From: Faecenecus sp036648855
Lineage (GTDB): Bacteria > Bacillota_I > Bacilli_A > RF39 > UBA660
Length of the DNA: 45,729 nt
NCBI GenBank assembly: GCA_036648855.1
Contig: JAVWCU010000004.1
Location: 1-45,729 of the forward strand
Reading direction: 5' to 3'
Part shown: positions 24,069 through 33,033 of the stretch, in pieces
Layout: every line of letters begins with the position of its first letter
Numbering within the stretch: position 1 is the stretch's first letter
Translations under genes and position numbers: made by a program
The notes under the pieces: generated by a model
What the model was told of the DNA's origin: nothing
Databases searched by the model: none
Seen by the model: only the letters and a program-made list of their open reading frames with translations

Positions 24069-24611
24069 ATGGCTAGTTTTAAAGAAATTGTTACAAAAGC
24101 AGTAATAGGTAAAGGTAAAAAGACATTTGCGACTACTAATTATATTATGCCAGAAATTATACCTACAACGATTCTTGGATGCTGGGTTATTAACCACAAT
24201 TTTAAAGGAACTAAGAGTGGGGATAAAGTAAGAATTGATGGTAGTTATGATGTTAATATCTGGTATTCATGTGATGATGACACTAAAACAGAAGTAGTTA
24301 AACAAACTAATACTTATTCTGAACTGGTTACTGTTAAAAGAAAAACTGATGAAGATTTACAACAAGAAGATGTTATTATAAGAAGTTTAAAACAACCTAC
24401 TTGTACTAAGGCTGAAATTAATAATAATAAAATAGAGTATACGATAGAGAAAGAACTTGGTATTGAGATTGTAGGAGACACTAAAGTTAAAATTGAAACA
24501 TCTGAAGAAGAAGATCCATGGGATGATATAGAAGATGATGAAGATGAAAAAATTAATCAGGCAATTGATACAGAAGTAGAAGAAGAATACCTAGAAGATA
24601 ACGAAATTTAA
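24069..24611 (+). CDS. cotE: Outer spore coat morphogenetic protein CotE
   Basis: CotE organises the outer spore coat and is made in the mother cell. Its 180 residues follow the B. subtilis protein from end to end: FKEIVTKAVIGKGKK at the start, ILGCWVINHNF, VRIDGSYDVNIWYS, DDTKTEVVKQT, the LKQPTC segment, the ELGIEIVGDTKVKIE stretch, and a long acidic tail rich in Asp and Glu. I chose ATG 24069 because GAGGAGGG lies five to eight bases upstream; an in-frame TTG at 24054 is part of that site. It lies downstream of ricA as in B. subtilis, but mutS does not follow. Confidence 0.95.
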   Translation: MASFKEIVTKAVIGKGKKTFATTNYIMPEIIPTTILGCWVINHNFKGTKSGDKVRIDGSYDVNIWYSCDDDTKTEVVKQTNTYSELVTVKRKTDEDLQQEDVIIRSLKQPTCTKAEINNNKIEYTIEKELGIEIVGDTKVKIETSEEEDPWDDIEDDEDEKINQAIDTEVEEEYLEDNEI

Positions 24612-24631
24612 CTACTGTTAACGAAAAAGTA

Positions 24632-24660
24632 TTGACAGCCATAACGATTACCTCTATAAT
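24632..24660 (+). promoter_or_regulatory. Consensus sigma-A promoter of rpsP-khpA
   Basis: TTGACA (24632-24637), exactly 17 bases, TATAAT (24655-24660). A perfect vegetative promoter, fitting a ribosomal protein gene. Confidence 0.9.
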
Positions 24661-24694
24661 GGAATTAATCAATTAATGAATGGAGGAAATAATT

Positions 24695-24961
24695 ATGGCA
24701 GTTAAATTAAGATTAACCAGAATGGGTGCTAAAAAGCAACCAAGATATCGTATTGTTGCTAGTGATTCTCGTGTTAAGCGTGATGGAGAATATCTAGAAT
24801 TAGTTGGAACTTATAATCCTATTGGAAAAGAAGTAAGAATTGATGAAACAATCGCTTTAAAATGGCTTCGTCTTGGTGCTCAACCTAGTGATACAGTTAA
24901 GAATTTATTAAGTCAAGCTGGTATTATTAAGAAATTTGCTTTAGAAAAGACAGGTAAGTAA
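24695..24961 (+). CDS. rpsP: Small ribosomal subunit protein bS16
   Basis: A 30S assembly protein of 88 residues. The family start MAVKLRLTRMGAKKQPRYRI and the middle YNPIGKEVRIDETIALKWLRLGAQPSDTV are diagnostic. I chose ATG 24695 (MAVKL), which follows GGAGGAAAT; an in-frame ATG at 24680 overlaps that site. khpA follows after two bases, a conserved pair. ffh, rimM and trmD, common neighbours elsewhere, are absent. Confidence 0.97.
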   Translation: MAVKLRLTRMGAKKQPRYRIVASDSRVKRDGEYLELVGTYNPIGKEVRIDETIALKWLRLGAQPSDTVKNLLSQAGIIKKFALEKTGK

Positions 24962-24963
24962 TT

Positions 24964-25212
24964 ATGGAATTAGTAGCACTTACGGAAGAAATTGTAAAAA
25001 CTTTAGTTCAAGATCCTGAAAGTATTTCAGTAAAACAGTTTGCCGAAAACGAAGATAATGAAGTGATTATTCAAGTAATGGTAGCAGAAAGCGATATGGG
25101 AAGAATTATTGGGAAAGCCGGAAAAGTAGCGAATGCAATTCGTACTTTAGTGCAAGCAAGTAGTTATTTAAAAGATAATAAAAAAGTCAGAGTTAATATT
25201 GATAGTTTTTAA
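24964..25212 (+). CDS. khpA: KH-domain RNA-binding protein KhpA
   Basis: A single-KH-domain protein (82 residues) that pairs with KhpB/Jag in Firmicutes and influences cell elongation and small-RNA biology. The GXXG loop is in MGRIIGKAGKVANAIRTLV (about residues 48-66). It is translated directly behind rpsP from the same promoter; no separate strong ribosome binding site is seen. Confidence 0.92.
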   Translation: MELVALTEEIVKTLVQDPESISVKQFAENEDNEVIIQVMVAESDMGRIIGKAGKVANAIRTLVQASSYLKDNKKVRVNIDSF

Positions 25213-25304
25213 GGAGTGCTTGTCATTTCTTTTTTTGTTAGTTCTAATAAAACTTGTAGTCTAAGGGCCTTTGTATTATAATAAAATGGTAGGTGATAAA
25301 TAAT

Positions 25305-26030
25305 ATGACCAGTGTAAAGTTACCAAATCATATGGGTATAATTATGGACGGAAATGGCAGATGGGCAACTAGTCGAGGCTTAAAAAGGCTTGCGGGGCAT
25401 CAAGAAGGAGCTAAAACTTTAAAAAAGTTATGCTTATACATATTTAAACTAGGGATACCATATTTATCTGTCTATGCTTTTTCAACCGAAAATTTTAACC
25501 GAAGTCCAGATGAAGTCGATGGACTTATGAATTTGTTTATACTATATTTTGAAAAAGAATTTGATTTCTTAAATAACTTAGGTATTAAAGTGGTGTTTTC
25601 TGGAAGTCGCCAGCCACTTTCTGATAAAGTTTTAAAAACTATGGATTATATTACAGAAAAGACTAAAAATAATACTGAGGGAACATTTAATATTTGTCTT
25701 AATTATGGAGGTCAAACTGAATTAGTAGATATGACTAAAAAAATATGTAATTTAGTCCTAGAACAGGGCCTTAAAATAGAAGATATTAATTCTGATTTAG
25801 TAGAAAAAAACTTATATCAAGATTTACCTCCTCTTGATTTTGTAATCAGAACTAGTGGAGAACAGAGAATTAGTAATTTTATGCTTTGGCAATCTGCTTA
25901 TGCAGAATACTACTTCCCTAAAGTATATTTTCCGGATTTTAATGAAGAAGAATGTGCTTTAGCTTTTCTAGAATATCAAAATAGAAATAGAAGATTTGGA
26001 GGGATAACTAATGAAAAAACGAATAATTAG
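25305..26030 (+). CDS. uppS: Undecaprenyl diphosphate synthase
   Basis: A cis-prenyltransferase that extends farnesyl diphosphate with isopentenyl diphosphate to the C55 carrier for cell-wall precursors. The catalytic signature MDGNGRWAT lies near residues 14-22, and the C-terminal RTSGEQRISNFMLWQSAYAEYYF is the substrate-binding motif. Length 241, normal. I chose ATG 25305 because AGGTG (25291-25295) lies nine bases upstream; the in-frame GTG at 25293 is part of that site. It overlaps cdsA by 20 bases. Confidence 0.95.
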   Translation: MTSVKLPNHMGIIMDGNGRWATSRGLKRLAGHQEGAKTLKKLCLYIFKLGIPYLSVYAFSTENFNRSPDEVDGLMNLFILYFEKEFDFLNNLGIKVVFSGSRQPLSDKVLKTMDYITEKTKNNTEGTFNICLNYGGQTELVDMTKKICNLVLEQGLKIEDINSDLVEKNLYQDLPPLDFVIRTSGEQRISNFMLWQSAYAEYYFPKVYFPDFNEEECALAFLEYQNRNRRFGGITNEKTNN

Positions 26031-26811
26031 TATTTTTGTTTTATTAATTATCTTTATACCTTTACTAATTATTGGCGGATTACCTTTTTCTTGTCTTATG
26101 GCTATAACGGGTGTTTTAGGCATAAGAGAACTGTTTAAAGTACGAGAAGAAAAAAAGAAGTTTCCGGTTTTTCTAACTTTGGTAGCATATTGTACCGTTA
26201 TTTATCTTACTTGTACCCCAAGTGAAATAGGAAATTTATCCTTCTTATTAGATTATAGGTTTTTAGCTTTCCTTCTTTTCACTTTTTTAATACCCATTGT
26301 CATAATTGATGATAATAAAAAGTATAATTTAAATGATTCCTTATTTTTACTGGGATCAACTCTGTTTATAGGCTTATCATTTAATTTAATTGTTATGATT
26401 AGAGATTATTCTCTACAATACATATTATTTTTATTTGTTATTACTTCTTTTACTGATGTTTTTGCTTATATAGGAGGAAACCTTATTGGTAAACACAAGT
26501 TAAGTCCTAATATTTCACCTAAGAAAACAGTAGAAGGCTTAATAGTGGGGACATTAATGGGAGTTATTGCTGCTTCTATCTTTTATCTAGAAGTTATTAA
26601 TCCAAATATTTCAGTTATTATTTTATTAATAGTAACAATTACTTTATCCCTAACTGGCCAACTTGGAGATTTGGTTTTCTCAGCTATTAAAAGATATTAT
26701 AATAAAAAAGATTTTTCTAATCTTATCCCTGGCCATGGGGGTATTCTTGACCGATTAGATAGTATTATTTTTGTAGCCTTAGCTGCAGTTATATTCTTAG
26801 CCATCATATAA
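26011..26811 (+). CDS. cdsA: Phosphatidate cytidylyltransferase
   Basis: Makes CDP-diacylglycerol from phosphatidic acid and CTP, the branch point of phospholipid synthesis, in the membrane. The protein has 266 residues with several hydrophobic segments. The CDS signature is complete in the last third: SFTDVFAYIGGNLIGKHKLSP, SPKKTVEGLIVG, GQLGDLVFSAIKRYYNKKDFS, then LIPGHGGILDRLDSI. RBS GGAGGG inside uppS. rseP follows after 13 bases; dxr, which lies between them in B. subtilis, is missing. Confidence 0.94.
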   Translation: MKKRIISIFVLLIIFIPLLIIGGLPFSCLMAITGVLGIRELFKVREEKKKFPVFLTLVAYCTVIYLTCTPSEIGNLSFLLDYRFLAFLLFTFLIPIVIIDDNKKYNLNDSLFLLGSTLFIGLSFNLIVMIRDYSLQYILFLFVITSFTDVFAYIGGNLIGKHKLSPNISPKKTVEGLIVGTLMGVIAASIFYLEVINPNISVIILLIVTITLSLTGQLGDLVFSAIKRYYNKKDFSNLIPGHGGILDRLDSIIFVALAAVIFLAII

Positions 26812-26824
26812 TAGGAGGAAAGTT

Positions 26825-27868
26825 ATGAAGACATTGTTATATTTTGTTCTAATCTTAGGAGTTATTGTTTTAATTCATGAATTTGGTCATTTTATCTTTG
26901 CAAAATTATTTAAAATATATGTCCATGAGTTTGCTATCGGAATGGGCCCTAAATTACTTCACTATAAGAAAAAAGGCGGAGAAACGGAATATAGTTTAAG
27001 ACTTATTCCCATTGGGGGATTTTGTGCTCTAGCAGGAGAAGAAGTAGAAGAAGATACCTCTCTTCCAAAGGACCGTAAACTCCAGGGAAAACCTGCTTGG
27101 CAAAGGTTCTTAGTTATGTTTTTTGGGGCAGGATTTAATTTTATTTTAGCCGTAATATTATTGTTTATGATAGCAGTTATTTGGGGAGCACCCACTACTA
27201 CTCCCAAGTTATCATCTATTGAAATAGGCAAACCTGCTGATTTAGCAGGATTACAAGTAGGAGATACTATTACCAAGATAAATAGTCATAAAACTTCTAC
27301 TATTGATGATGTATCTATCTATTTACAATTAGCTGATAAAAGTAAACCCATTATTTTTGAAGTAAAAACTAACACTGGTGATATTAAAAAAATATCAGTT
27401 AATCCTACTAAAGAAGAAATAAATGGAAATACTGTATATAGAATAGGGGTAGGTTTAGCCGGAGAAATACACCACACATTTGGTAGTATCCTAAATTATA
27501 CAGTTGTTAAAACAGGATCATTATTTAAACAGATGTTTATTACTTTAGGAGGCTTATTTAAAGGTGATATTGGGATTAAACAATTAAGTGGCCCAGTTGG
27601 AATATATAATATTGTTGGAGAACAGGCTAAAGGTGGTTTAGAAAACATTATTTACTTAATTGCCTTACTTAGTATTAATGTAGGTTTTATTAATCTATTA
27701 CCTCTTCCAGCCTTTGATGGTGGAAGAATCCTGTTCTTAATTATAGAAAAAATTAAAGGTAGTCCAGTTAAACCTGCTACTGAAAACATGATTCATTCAA
27801 TAGGCTTTTTCTTGATTATAGCATTAATGCTTTATATAACATTTAATGATATATTAAGATTATTTTAA
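26825..27868 (+). CDS. rseP: Site-2 membrane metalloprotease RseP/RasP
   Basis: An intramembrane zinc protease that cleaves anti-sigma factors and remnant signal peptides. The zinc site HEFGH is at residues 18-22 in the first membrane segment. A PDZ domain follows (about 128-195, with KPADLAGLQVGDTITKIN). The third ligand lies in the late LLPLPAFDGGRILF (NPxPxxDGG-type motif). There are four membrane segments. It has 347 residues, shorter than the approximately 420 of B. subtilis RasP. AGGAGG precedes the ATG. Its anti-sigma substrate is not in this window, unless the ECF unit at 10185 has one elsewhere. Confidence 0.92.
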   Translation: MKTLLYFVLILGVIVLIHEFGHFIFAKLFKIYVHEFAIGMGPKLLHYKKKGGETEYSLRLIPIGGFCALAGEEVEEDTSLPKDRKLQGKPAWQRFLVMFFGAGFNFILAVILLFMIAVIWGAPTTTPKLSSIEIGKPADLAGLQVGDTITKINSHKTSTIDDVSIYLQLADKSKPIIFEVKTNTGDIKKISVNPTKEEINGNTVYRIGVGLAGEIHHTFGSILNYTVVKTGSLFKQMFITLGGLFKGDIGIKQLSGPVGIYNIVGEQAKGGLENIIYLIALLSINVGFINLLPLPAFDGGRILFLIIEKIKGSPVKPATENMIHSIGFFLIIALMLYITFNDILRLF

Positions 27869-27885
27869 AAAACATATAATAAGAT

Positions 27886-27912
27886 AAAGGGGTGATTAAA
27901 ATCACTCCTTTT
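27886..27912 (+). terminator. Terminator after rseP
   Basis: AAAGGGGTGAT (27886-27896) pairs with ATCACTCCTTT (27901-27911, one G-T pair) around TAAA, followed by T. An 11-base-pair stem closes the uppS-cdsA-rseP unit. Confidence 0.8.
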
Positions 27913-27998
27913 AAGTATCTATTTTCTAGTAAAATATTGTAAACTTTCTCTTATTTTTATGTGCTTGTGCTATACTGATTATAGTAAGAGGTGGTGCA

Positions 27999-29477
27999 AT
28001 GAAAACGGCATTTGACAATAACAAATATATTAAATTACAGAGTAAGAAAATCAAAGACAGGATGAAGTTATTTCCTGATAAACTGTACTTAGAGTTTGGT
28101 GGTAAACTATATGATGATTATCATGCTTCTAGAGTTTTACCTGGCTTTGATGCTAATGTTAAAGTTCGTCTTTTAGAAGAGTTAAAAGATGATTGTGAAG
28201 TCGTTTTTTGTATTAATGCCAATGACATAGAAAAGAACAAGATTAGAGCTGATTATGGAATTACTTATGATATGGAACTTCTTCGTTTAATTGACCGTTT
28301 AACAGAAAGAGGTATTCTTGTCAGCAGTGTCGTTATAACTTTATATCAAGGTCAATCATCAGCTAGTAAATTTCAAAGAAAACTAGAACAAAAAGGTATT
28401 AAAACTTATATTCATACTCCAACTAAAGGGTACCCAACAGATGTTGACACTATTGTAAGTGATGAAGGTTATGGGGCTAATCCATATATTGTAACTACTA
28501 GAAAGTTAGTCATTGTTACTGCCCCTGGAGCAGGTTCTGGAAAGCTTGCTACTTGTTTATCTCAGCTATATCATGATTATAAAAACTTAACTTTATCTGG
28601 TTATGCTAAGTTTGAAACATTTCCTGTTTGGGATTTACCTTTAAAGCATCCTATTAATTTAGCTTATGAGGCAGCAACAGCTGATATCTATGATAAAAAT
28701 ATGGTTGATTTCTTTCACTTAGAAAAATATGGAGTAGTAGCCATTAATTATAATCGTGATTTAGAAACATTTCCTATTCTTAAGAATGTTCTATTAAAAA
28801 TCTGCGGCAAAGAAGTTTATTCTTCACCTACCGATATGGGAGTTAATACTGTCTCTCAGTGTATTACAAATGATGAATTAGTAATCAGTGCTTCCTGTCA
28901 AGAAATAATTAGACGCTACTACAAAGCTAGATGTGATTACCGATTAGGAATAGTAGATGATAAAATCCCGGAGCGGATTAAAATCATTATGAACGAATTG
29001 AATCTTACTAGTACTGATAGAAAAGTAGTAAAACCAGCTTTAGATAAATTAAAAACTTCTAATCATCAAGCTATATCATTAGAGTTAAATCCTAAAAAAA
29101 TTATAACTGGTAGAGCAACAGAATTATTAAGCCCAGCTTCTAGCTTAATCTTAAATGCCATTAAAACCTTAACTAAAATACCAGATGAAGTAAATTTATT
29201 AAGTCCTAGTGTCCTTGAACCAATTATTAAATTAAAAAGGCAACTAAATGAAGAAGTAACTCTTCTAAGCTTAGAAGAAGTTTTAATTGCCCTAAGTATT
29301 TGTTCTGCGACTAATCCTATTGTAGAAAGAGCTTTAGATAATTTGAAAAAATTGAATAACTGTGAAGCTCATGCTACTTATATATTAGAAGATGGTGACT
29401 TAAAAGCTCTAAGAAGTTTAAAAATTAATTTCACCTGTGAAGCAGAATATTATTCTGATATAGTTTTAAATAACTAA
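27999..29477 (+). CDS. DUF1846 (UPF0371) family protein
   Basis: A conserved cytosolic protein of 492 residues, widespread in Firmicutes and of uncertain function. The start KTAFDNNKYIKLQSKKIKDR, then FGGKLYDDYHASRVLPGFDAN, IVTAPGAGSGKLATCLSQ (a nucleotide-binding-like GxGSGK loop near residues 172-186) and HPINLAYEAATADI are hallmark stretches. The family has been linked to nucleotide or ATP-dependent processes, but no reaction is established. RBS AAGAGGTGG. An extended -10, TGC-TATACT (hexamer 27971-27976), lies upstream and a terminator downstream, so it is monocistronic. Confidence 0.9.
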   Translation: MKTAFDNNKYIKLQSKKIKDRMKLFPDKLYLEFGGKLYDDYHASRVLPGFDANVKVRLLEELKDDCEVVFCINANDIEKNKIRADYGITYDMELLRLIDRLTERGILVSSVVITLYQGQSSASKFQRKLEQKGIKTYIHTPTKGYPTDVDTIVSDEGYGANPYIVTTRKLVIVTAPGAGSGKLATCLSQLYHDYKNLTLSGYAKFETFPVWDLPLKHPINLAYEAATADIYDKNMVDFFHLEKYGVVAINYNRDLETFPILKNVLLKICGKEVYSSPTDMGVNTVSQCITNDELVISASCQEIIRRYYKARCDYRLGIVDDKIPERIKIIMNELNLTSTDRKVVKPALDKLKTSNHQAISLELNPKKIITGRATELLSPASSLILNAIKTLTKIPDEVNLLSPSVLEPIIKLKRQLNEEVTLLSLEEVLIALSICSATNPIVERALDNLKKLNNCEAHATYILEDGDLKALRSLKINFTCEAEYYSDIVLNN

Positions 29478-29479
29478 CT

Positions 29480-29497
29480 AAAGGTCTTAGACCTTTT
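29480..29497 (+). terminator. Terminator after the DUF1846 gene
   Basis: AAAGGTC (29480-29486) pairs with GACCTTT (29490-29496) around TTA, with further T. Confidence 0.7.
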
Positions 29498-29585
29498 TAA
29501 TTTGCTTATATATATCTAGACCTTATCCCATATTCGGGGTAAAATATAAATAAGAACAAATAAACTATTTGAAAGAGGTGGTTAA

Positions 29586-31763
29586 ATGATAGCATCTGTA
29601 CTGGTTGAAATATCTAATAAAAATATAGATAAAACATATGACTATCTAGTTAATCCCTCTGACTATGCTAAAATAAAAATAGGAATCAGAGTCTTAGTTC
29701 CTTTTAATCATCAAGAACTAGAGGGTTTTGTCCTTGCTATTAAGGAAGATAGTTCTTCATCATATGAGTTAAAAGAAGTTATTTCAGTTGTAGATATAGA
29801 TATTGTTTTAAATAAAGAACTATTAGATATAGGGGAGTATCTTCATAAAACAACTCTCTCTACTTTAATTAGCTGTTATCAAGTCATGCTTCCTAAAGCA
29901 CTAAAAGCTCAAAATGGTACTAATATAAATATTAAAATAGACCAAGTTATATCTTTGAATAAGGATGTTGATTTAACTAGTTTGAATATTCCTCAACAAG
30001 AGATAGTGAAGATTGTTAAACAGGAGCATAGGGTAGTTAAAACTGTTTTAAATAAAATATCAACTAGTAGTGTTTCAACTCTATTAAAAAAGGGTATTTT
30101 AAAAAGTGAGGAAGTAGAACATTACCGGTTAGTAGATGAGGGACAGTTAACTGCTCAGTTTCCTTTAACAATAGATCAGCAGTCAGTAGTTGATAAAGTC
30201 TTAAGTAAGAGAGATGAATATATTCCTTATTTATTACATGGGGTAACTGGTTCTGGTAAAACAGAAGTATATATGGAAATTATTGAACAACAGTTAAAAC
30301 AAGGTAAAACTAGTATTGTTTTAGTTCCGGAAATATCTCTTACTCCTCAAATTATTAGAAGATTTAAAGGCCGTTTTCAAGATACTATTGCTGTTTTACA
30401 TAGTCGCTTAAGTGCTGGTGAAAAGTATGATGAATGGCGGAAGATAGTTAAAGGGGAAGTTAAGATTGTGATAGGAGCTAGAAGTGCTATATTTGCCCCT
30501 TTAAAAAACATTGGGGTAATTATTATAGACGAGGAGCAAACTACATCTTATTATCAAGATAATAATCCTCGGTACAATGCTATAGATGTAGCCTTTTACC
30601 GTGGTAAAACACACCACTGCCCAGTTATTTTAGGCAGTGCAACTCCAACCTTAGAAAGCTACGCTAGAGCTGTAAAAGGAGTATATCAGTTATTAGAACT
30701 GCCAAATAGAGTAAATAATAGACCTCTACCTCAAGTTAGAGTAGTTAATTTAAATGAAAACAAAGATACCAGTAACTTCTATTTCTCTAAAGAGTTACTA
30801 ACTGCTATAAAGAGTCATATTCTAAAACAAGAACAAGTATTACTACTCTTAAATAGACGAGGATATGCTTCATATATTACCTGTAGTAATTGTGGATATA
30901 CTATAAAATGCCCTAACTGTGATATTGCCTTAACTTATCATAAAACTAATAATATGTTAAGATGTCATTACTGTGGTTATGGTACTAGTTTACCAACATC
31001 TTGTCCAGAATGCCATGAACCTAGCATTAAAAATTTAGGTGTTGGAACTGAGCAAATCGAAGAACTACTTCACGATTTAATTCCTTCTGCTAGAGTTATT
31101 AGAATGGATTTTGATACAACAACTACCAAGGGTTCTCATGTAAAAATAATAGAATCTTTTTCCAAAGGAGAATATGATATTTTACTAGGTACTCAAATGA
31201 TTGCAAAAGGATTGGATTTTCCTAATGTTACTCTAGTAGGGGTAATAAATGCTGATACTAGTCTTAATATTCCCGATTTTAGGAGTAGTGAAGTAACATT
31301 TCAGCTATTAGACCAAGTAGCGGGTAGAAGTGGTAGAGGAGACAAATTAGGAGAAGTAATAATACAAACCTTTAACCCTGATCACTACGCTATTAAGTAT
31401 GCTAAAGAGCATAATTATTTAGGCTTTTATCAAACAGAAATGCATATTAGAAAAGAGTTAAAGTATTCCCCATATTATTACATGACTTTAATTAAAATAA
31501 GTAGTGCAGACTATAATGAAGCATCTATCGAAAGTAATAAAATAGCAACAGTTCTAAAAAGAGAATTAACAGCTAGTATTATTTTAGGACCTACTACTTC
31601 TAGTATGTTTAAAGTTAATAATATTTATCATTTTCAAATAATTCTCAAATATAAAAAAGAGAATAATCTCTATCCAGTTTTAACTAAAATAGTAGAGTAT
31701 TATAAAAGTAACAGAAAAGTCAAAATAGATATTAGTTTTAACCCTGTTAGTTTTATATCTTAA
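29586..31763 (+). CDS. priA: Primosomal protein N' (PriA helicase)
   Basis: A superfamily 2 DNA helicase that restarts stalled replication forks. The N-terminal DNA-binding domain begins IASVLVEISNKNIDKTYDYLV. Walker A is HGVTGSGKTEVYME (about 220-233). Walker B reads D315-E316-E317-Q318, where PriA normally has DEEH. Two zinc-binding Cys groups of the PriA type are present (CSNCGYTIKCPNCDIALTYHK and CHYCGYGTSLPTSCPECHE). The late QMIAKGLDFPNVTLVG and DQVAGRSGRGDK motifs are intact. The protein has 725 residues (B. subtilis about 805), short mainly in the N-terminal part. AGAGGTGG precedes the ATG. fmt follows after 17 bases; def, often between them, is absent. Confidence 0.94.
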   Translation: MIASVLVEISNKNIDKTYDYLVNPSDYAKIKIGIRVLVPFNHQELEGFVLAIKEDSSSSYELKEVISVVDIDIVLNKELLDIGEYLHKTTLSTLISCYQVMLPKALKAQNGTNINIKIDQVISLNKDVDLTSLNIPQQEIVKIVKQEHRVVKTVLNKISTSSVSTLLKKGILKSEEVEHYRLVDEGQLTAQFPLTIDQQSVVDKVLSKRDEYIPYLLHGVTGSGKTEVYMEIIEQQLKQGKTSIVLVPEISLTPQIIRRFKGRFQDTIAVLHSRLSAGEKYDEWRKIVKGEVKIVIGARSAIFAPLKNIGVIIIDEEQTTSYYQDNNPRYNAIDVAFYRGKTHHCPVILGSATPTLESYARAVKGVYQLLELPNRVNNRPLPQVRVVNLNENKDTSNFYFSKELLTAIKSHILKQEQVLLLLNRRGYASYITCSNCGYTIKCPNCDIALTYHKTNNMLRCHYCGYGTSLPTSCPECHEPSIKNLGVGTEQIEELLHDLIPSARVIRMDFDTTTTKGSHVKIIESFSKGEYDILLGTQMIAKGLDFPNVTLVGVINADTSLNIPDFRSSEVTFQLLDQVAGRSGRGDKLGEVIIQTFNPDHYAIKYAKEHNYLGFYQTEMHIRKELKYSPYYYMTLIKISSADYNEASIESNKIATVLKRELTASIILGPTTSSMFKVNNIYHFQIILKYKKENNLYPVLTKIVEYYKSNRKVKIDISFNPVSFIS

Positions 31764-31780
31764 TAATAAGGAGTGTGTTT

Positions 31781-32728
31781 ATGAAAGATTTAAGAGTAGT
31801 ATTTATGGGAACCCCAGAGTTTAGTGTTCCTATACTTCAAGGTTTAATTGATAATTGTACAGTAATAGGAGTAGTAACTCAACCAGATAAAGAAGTTGAT
31901 AGACATCATAAAATAGTCTTTTCTCCAGTAAAAGAATTAGCTATCATCCATCAAATCCCAGTCTTTCAACCAGTTAAAATTAGGGCAGAGTATGAGCCTA
32001 TTTTAGCACTTGAACCAGATATAATAATCACTTGTGCCTATGGCCAGATAATTCCAGTAGAAATGTTAAACTATCCAAAATATGCTTGCATTAATGTGCA
32101 TGCTTCTTTGCTACCTAAGTTAAGAGGTGGAGCACCTATTCACCATGCTATTTTAGATAATCATTCTAAAACAGGAATTACAGTTATGTATATGGCAGAA
32201 AAAATGGATGCGGGAGATATTATTAGTCAAAGAGAAACAACTATTGATTTTTTTGATACAGAGGGAACTCTTCGTGACAGGCTTAGCCTTATGGGCAAGG
32301 ACTTATTATTAGAAACGTTGCCGCTAATAATTGAGGGTAGAGTAAAGGCTATCAGACAAAATGAAAATGAAGTTACATTTGGTTTTAATATTAAAAGAGA
32401 AGAAGAATTAGTTACTTTTGATAGAGAGATAATAACTATCTATAACCATATTAGAGGTTTAAATCCTATACCAGGAGCTTATGCTTTATTAGATAATATC
32501 AGTATTAAGTTATTTGCATCTAGGCTAGGTGAAATTATAGATACAAATCATCAAGTGGGGGAGATTATTACTATTTATAAAGATGGATTTGGAGTTAAAA
32601 CTTTAGATAATAAAGAAATTATAATTACAGAAATACAAGTTTCTGGTAAAAAAAGAATGTTAGTTAAAGATTATTTTAATGGAGTTAAGGGCAGTACTTT
32701 ACTAGGTAAAGTATTTAATCAAAACTAA
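31781..32728 (+). CDS. fmt: Methionyl-tRNA formyltransferase
   Basis: Formylates initiator Met-tRNA using 10-formyl-tetrahydrofolate. The N-terminal Rossmann domain starts RVVFMGTPEFSVPIL. The catalytic segment INVHASLLPKLRGGAPIHHAIL (about 107-128) contains the Asn/His pair, and EKMDAGDII follows. The C-terminal OB-like domain binds tRNA. Length 315, normal. I chose ATG 31781 because AAGGAG lies seven bases upstream; an in-frame GTG at 31775 is too close to that site. It is in an operon with priA. Confidence 0.95.
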   Translation: MKDLRVVFMGTPEFSVPILQGLIDNCTVIGVVTQPDKEVDRHHKIVFSPVKELAIIHQIPVFQPVKIRAEYEPILALEPDIIITCAYGQIIPVEMLNYPKYACINVHASLLPKLRGGAPIHHAILDNHSKTGITVMYMAEKMDAGDIISQRETTIDFFDTEGTLRDRLSLMGKDLLLETLPLIIEGRVKAIRQNENEVTFGFNIKREEELVTFDREIITIYNHIRGLNPIPGAYALLDNISIKLFASRLGEIIDTNHQVGEIITIYKDGFGVKTLDNKEIIITEIQVSGKKRMLVKDYFNGVKGSTLLGKVFNQN

Positions 32729-32753
32729 CTCTCTTTAAGAGAATAATAAATTC

Positions 32754-32782
32754 TTGCATAAAAACTATAAACATGATAATAT
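32754..32782 (+). promoter_or_regulatory. Promoter of the ileS leader
   Basis: TTGCAT (32754-32759), 17 bases, TAATAT (32777-32782), just ahead of the T-box leader. Confidence 0.5.
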
Positions 32783-32792
32783 TTAAAAAGAA

Positions 32793-33013
32793 AACAAGAG
32801 CGAAAGACGGATTATTAATAGTATTAAAGAGAGTCCTCTAGTTGGTGTAAAGAGGAATTAAGTTAATAATTAAATCACTTTCAAGGTTGTGTTTTATGGA
32901 TAAGATAAAACCGGTAACGCGTTATAGTCTTAAGTGTATAAGTTTAATACTTATAAAATAAGGTGGTACCACGGGTAAACTCGTCCTTAGTCTATGACTA
33001 GGGGCGTTTTTTT
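32793..33013 (+). promoter_or_regulatory. T-box leader (tRNA-Ile responsive) of ileS
   Basis: The invariant T-box sequence AAGGTGGTACCACGG lies near 32960-32974, followed by a terminator hairpin (about 32982-33006: CGTCCTTAGTC, loop TAT, GACTAGGGGCG) and a T run. Stem I begins near AGAGCGAAAGACGG, and ATC (32874-32876) is placed as the isoleucine specifier. Together with the promoter it fills the 305-base gap before ileS. Uncharged tRNA-Ile is expected to promote read-through. Confidence 0.92.
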
Positions 33014-33033
33014 ATTTAAGAAAAGGAGAAGTT

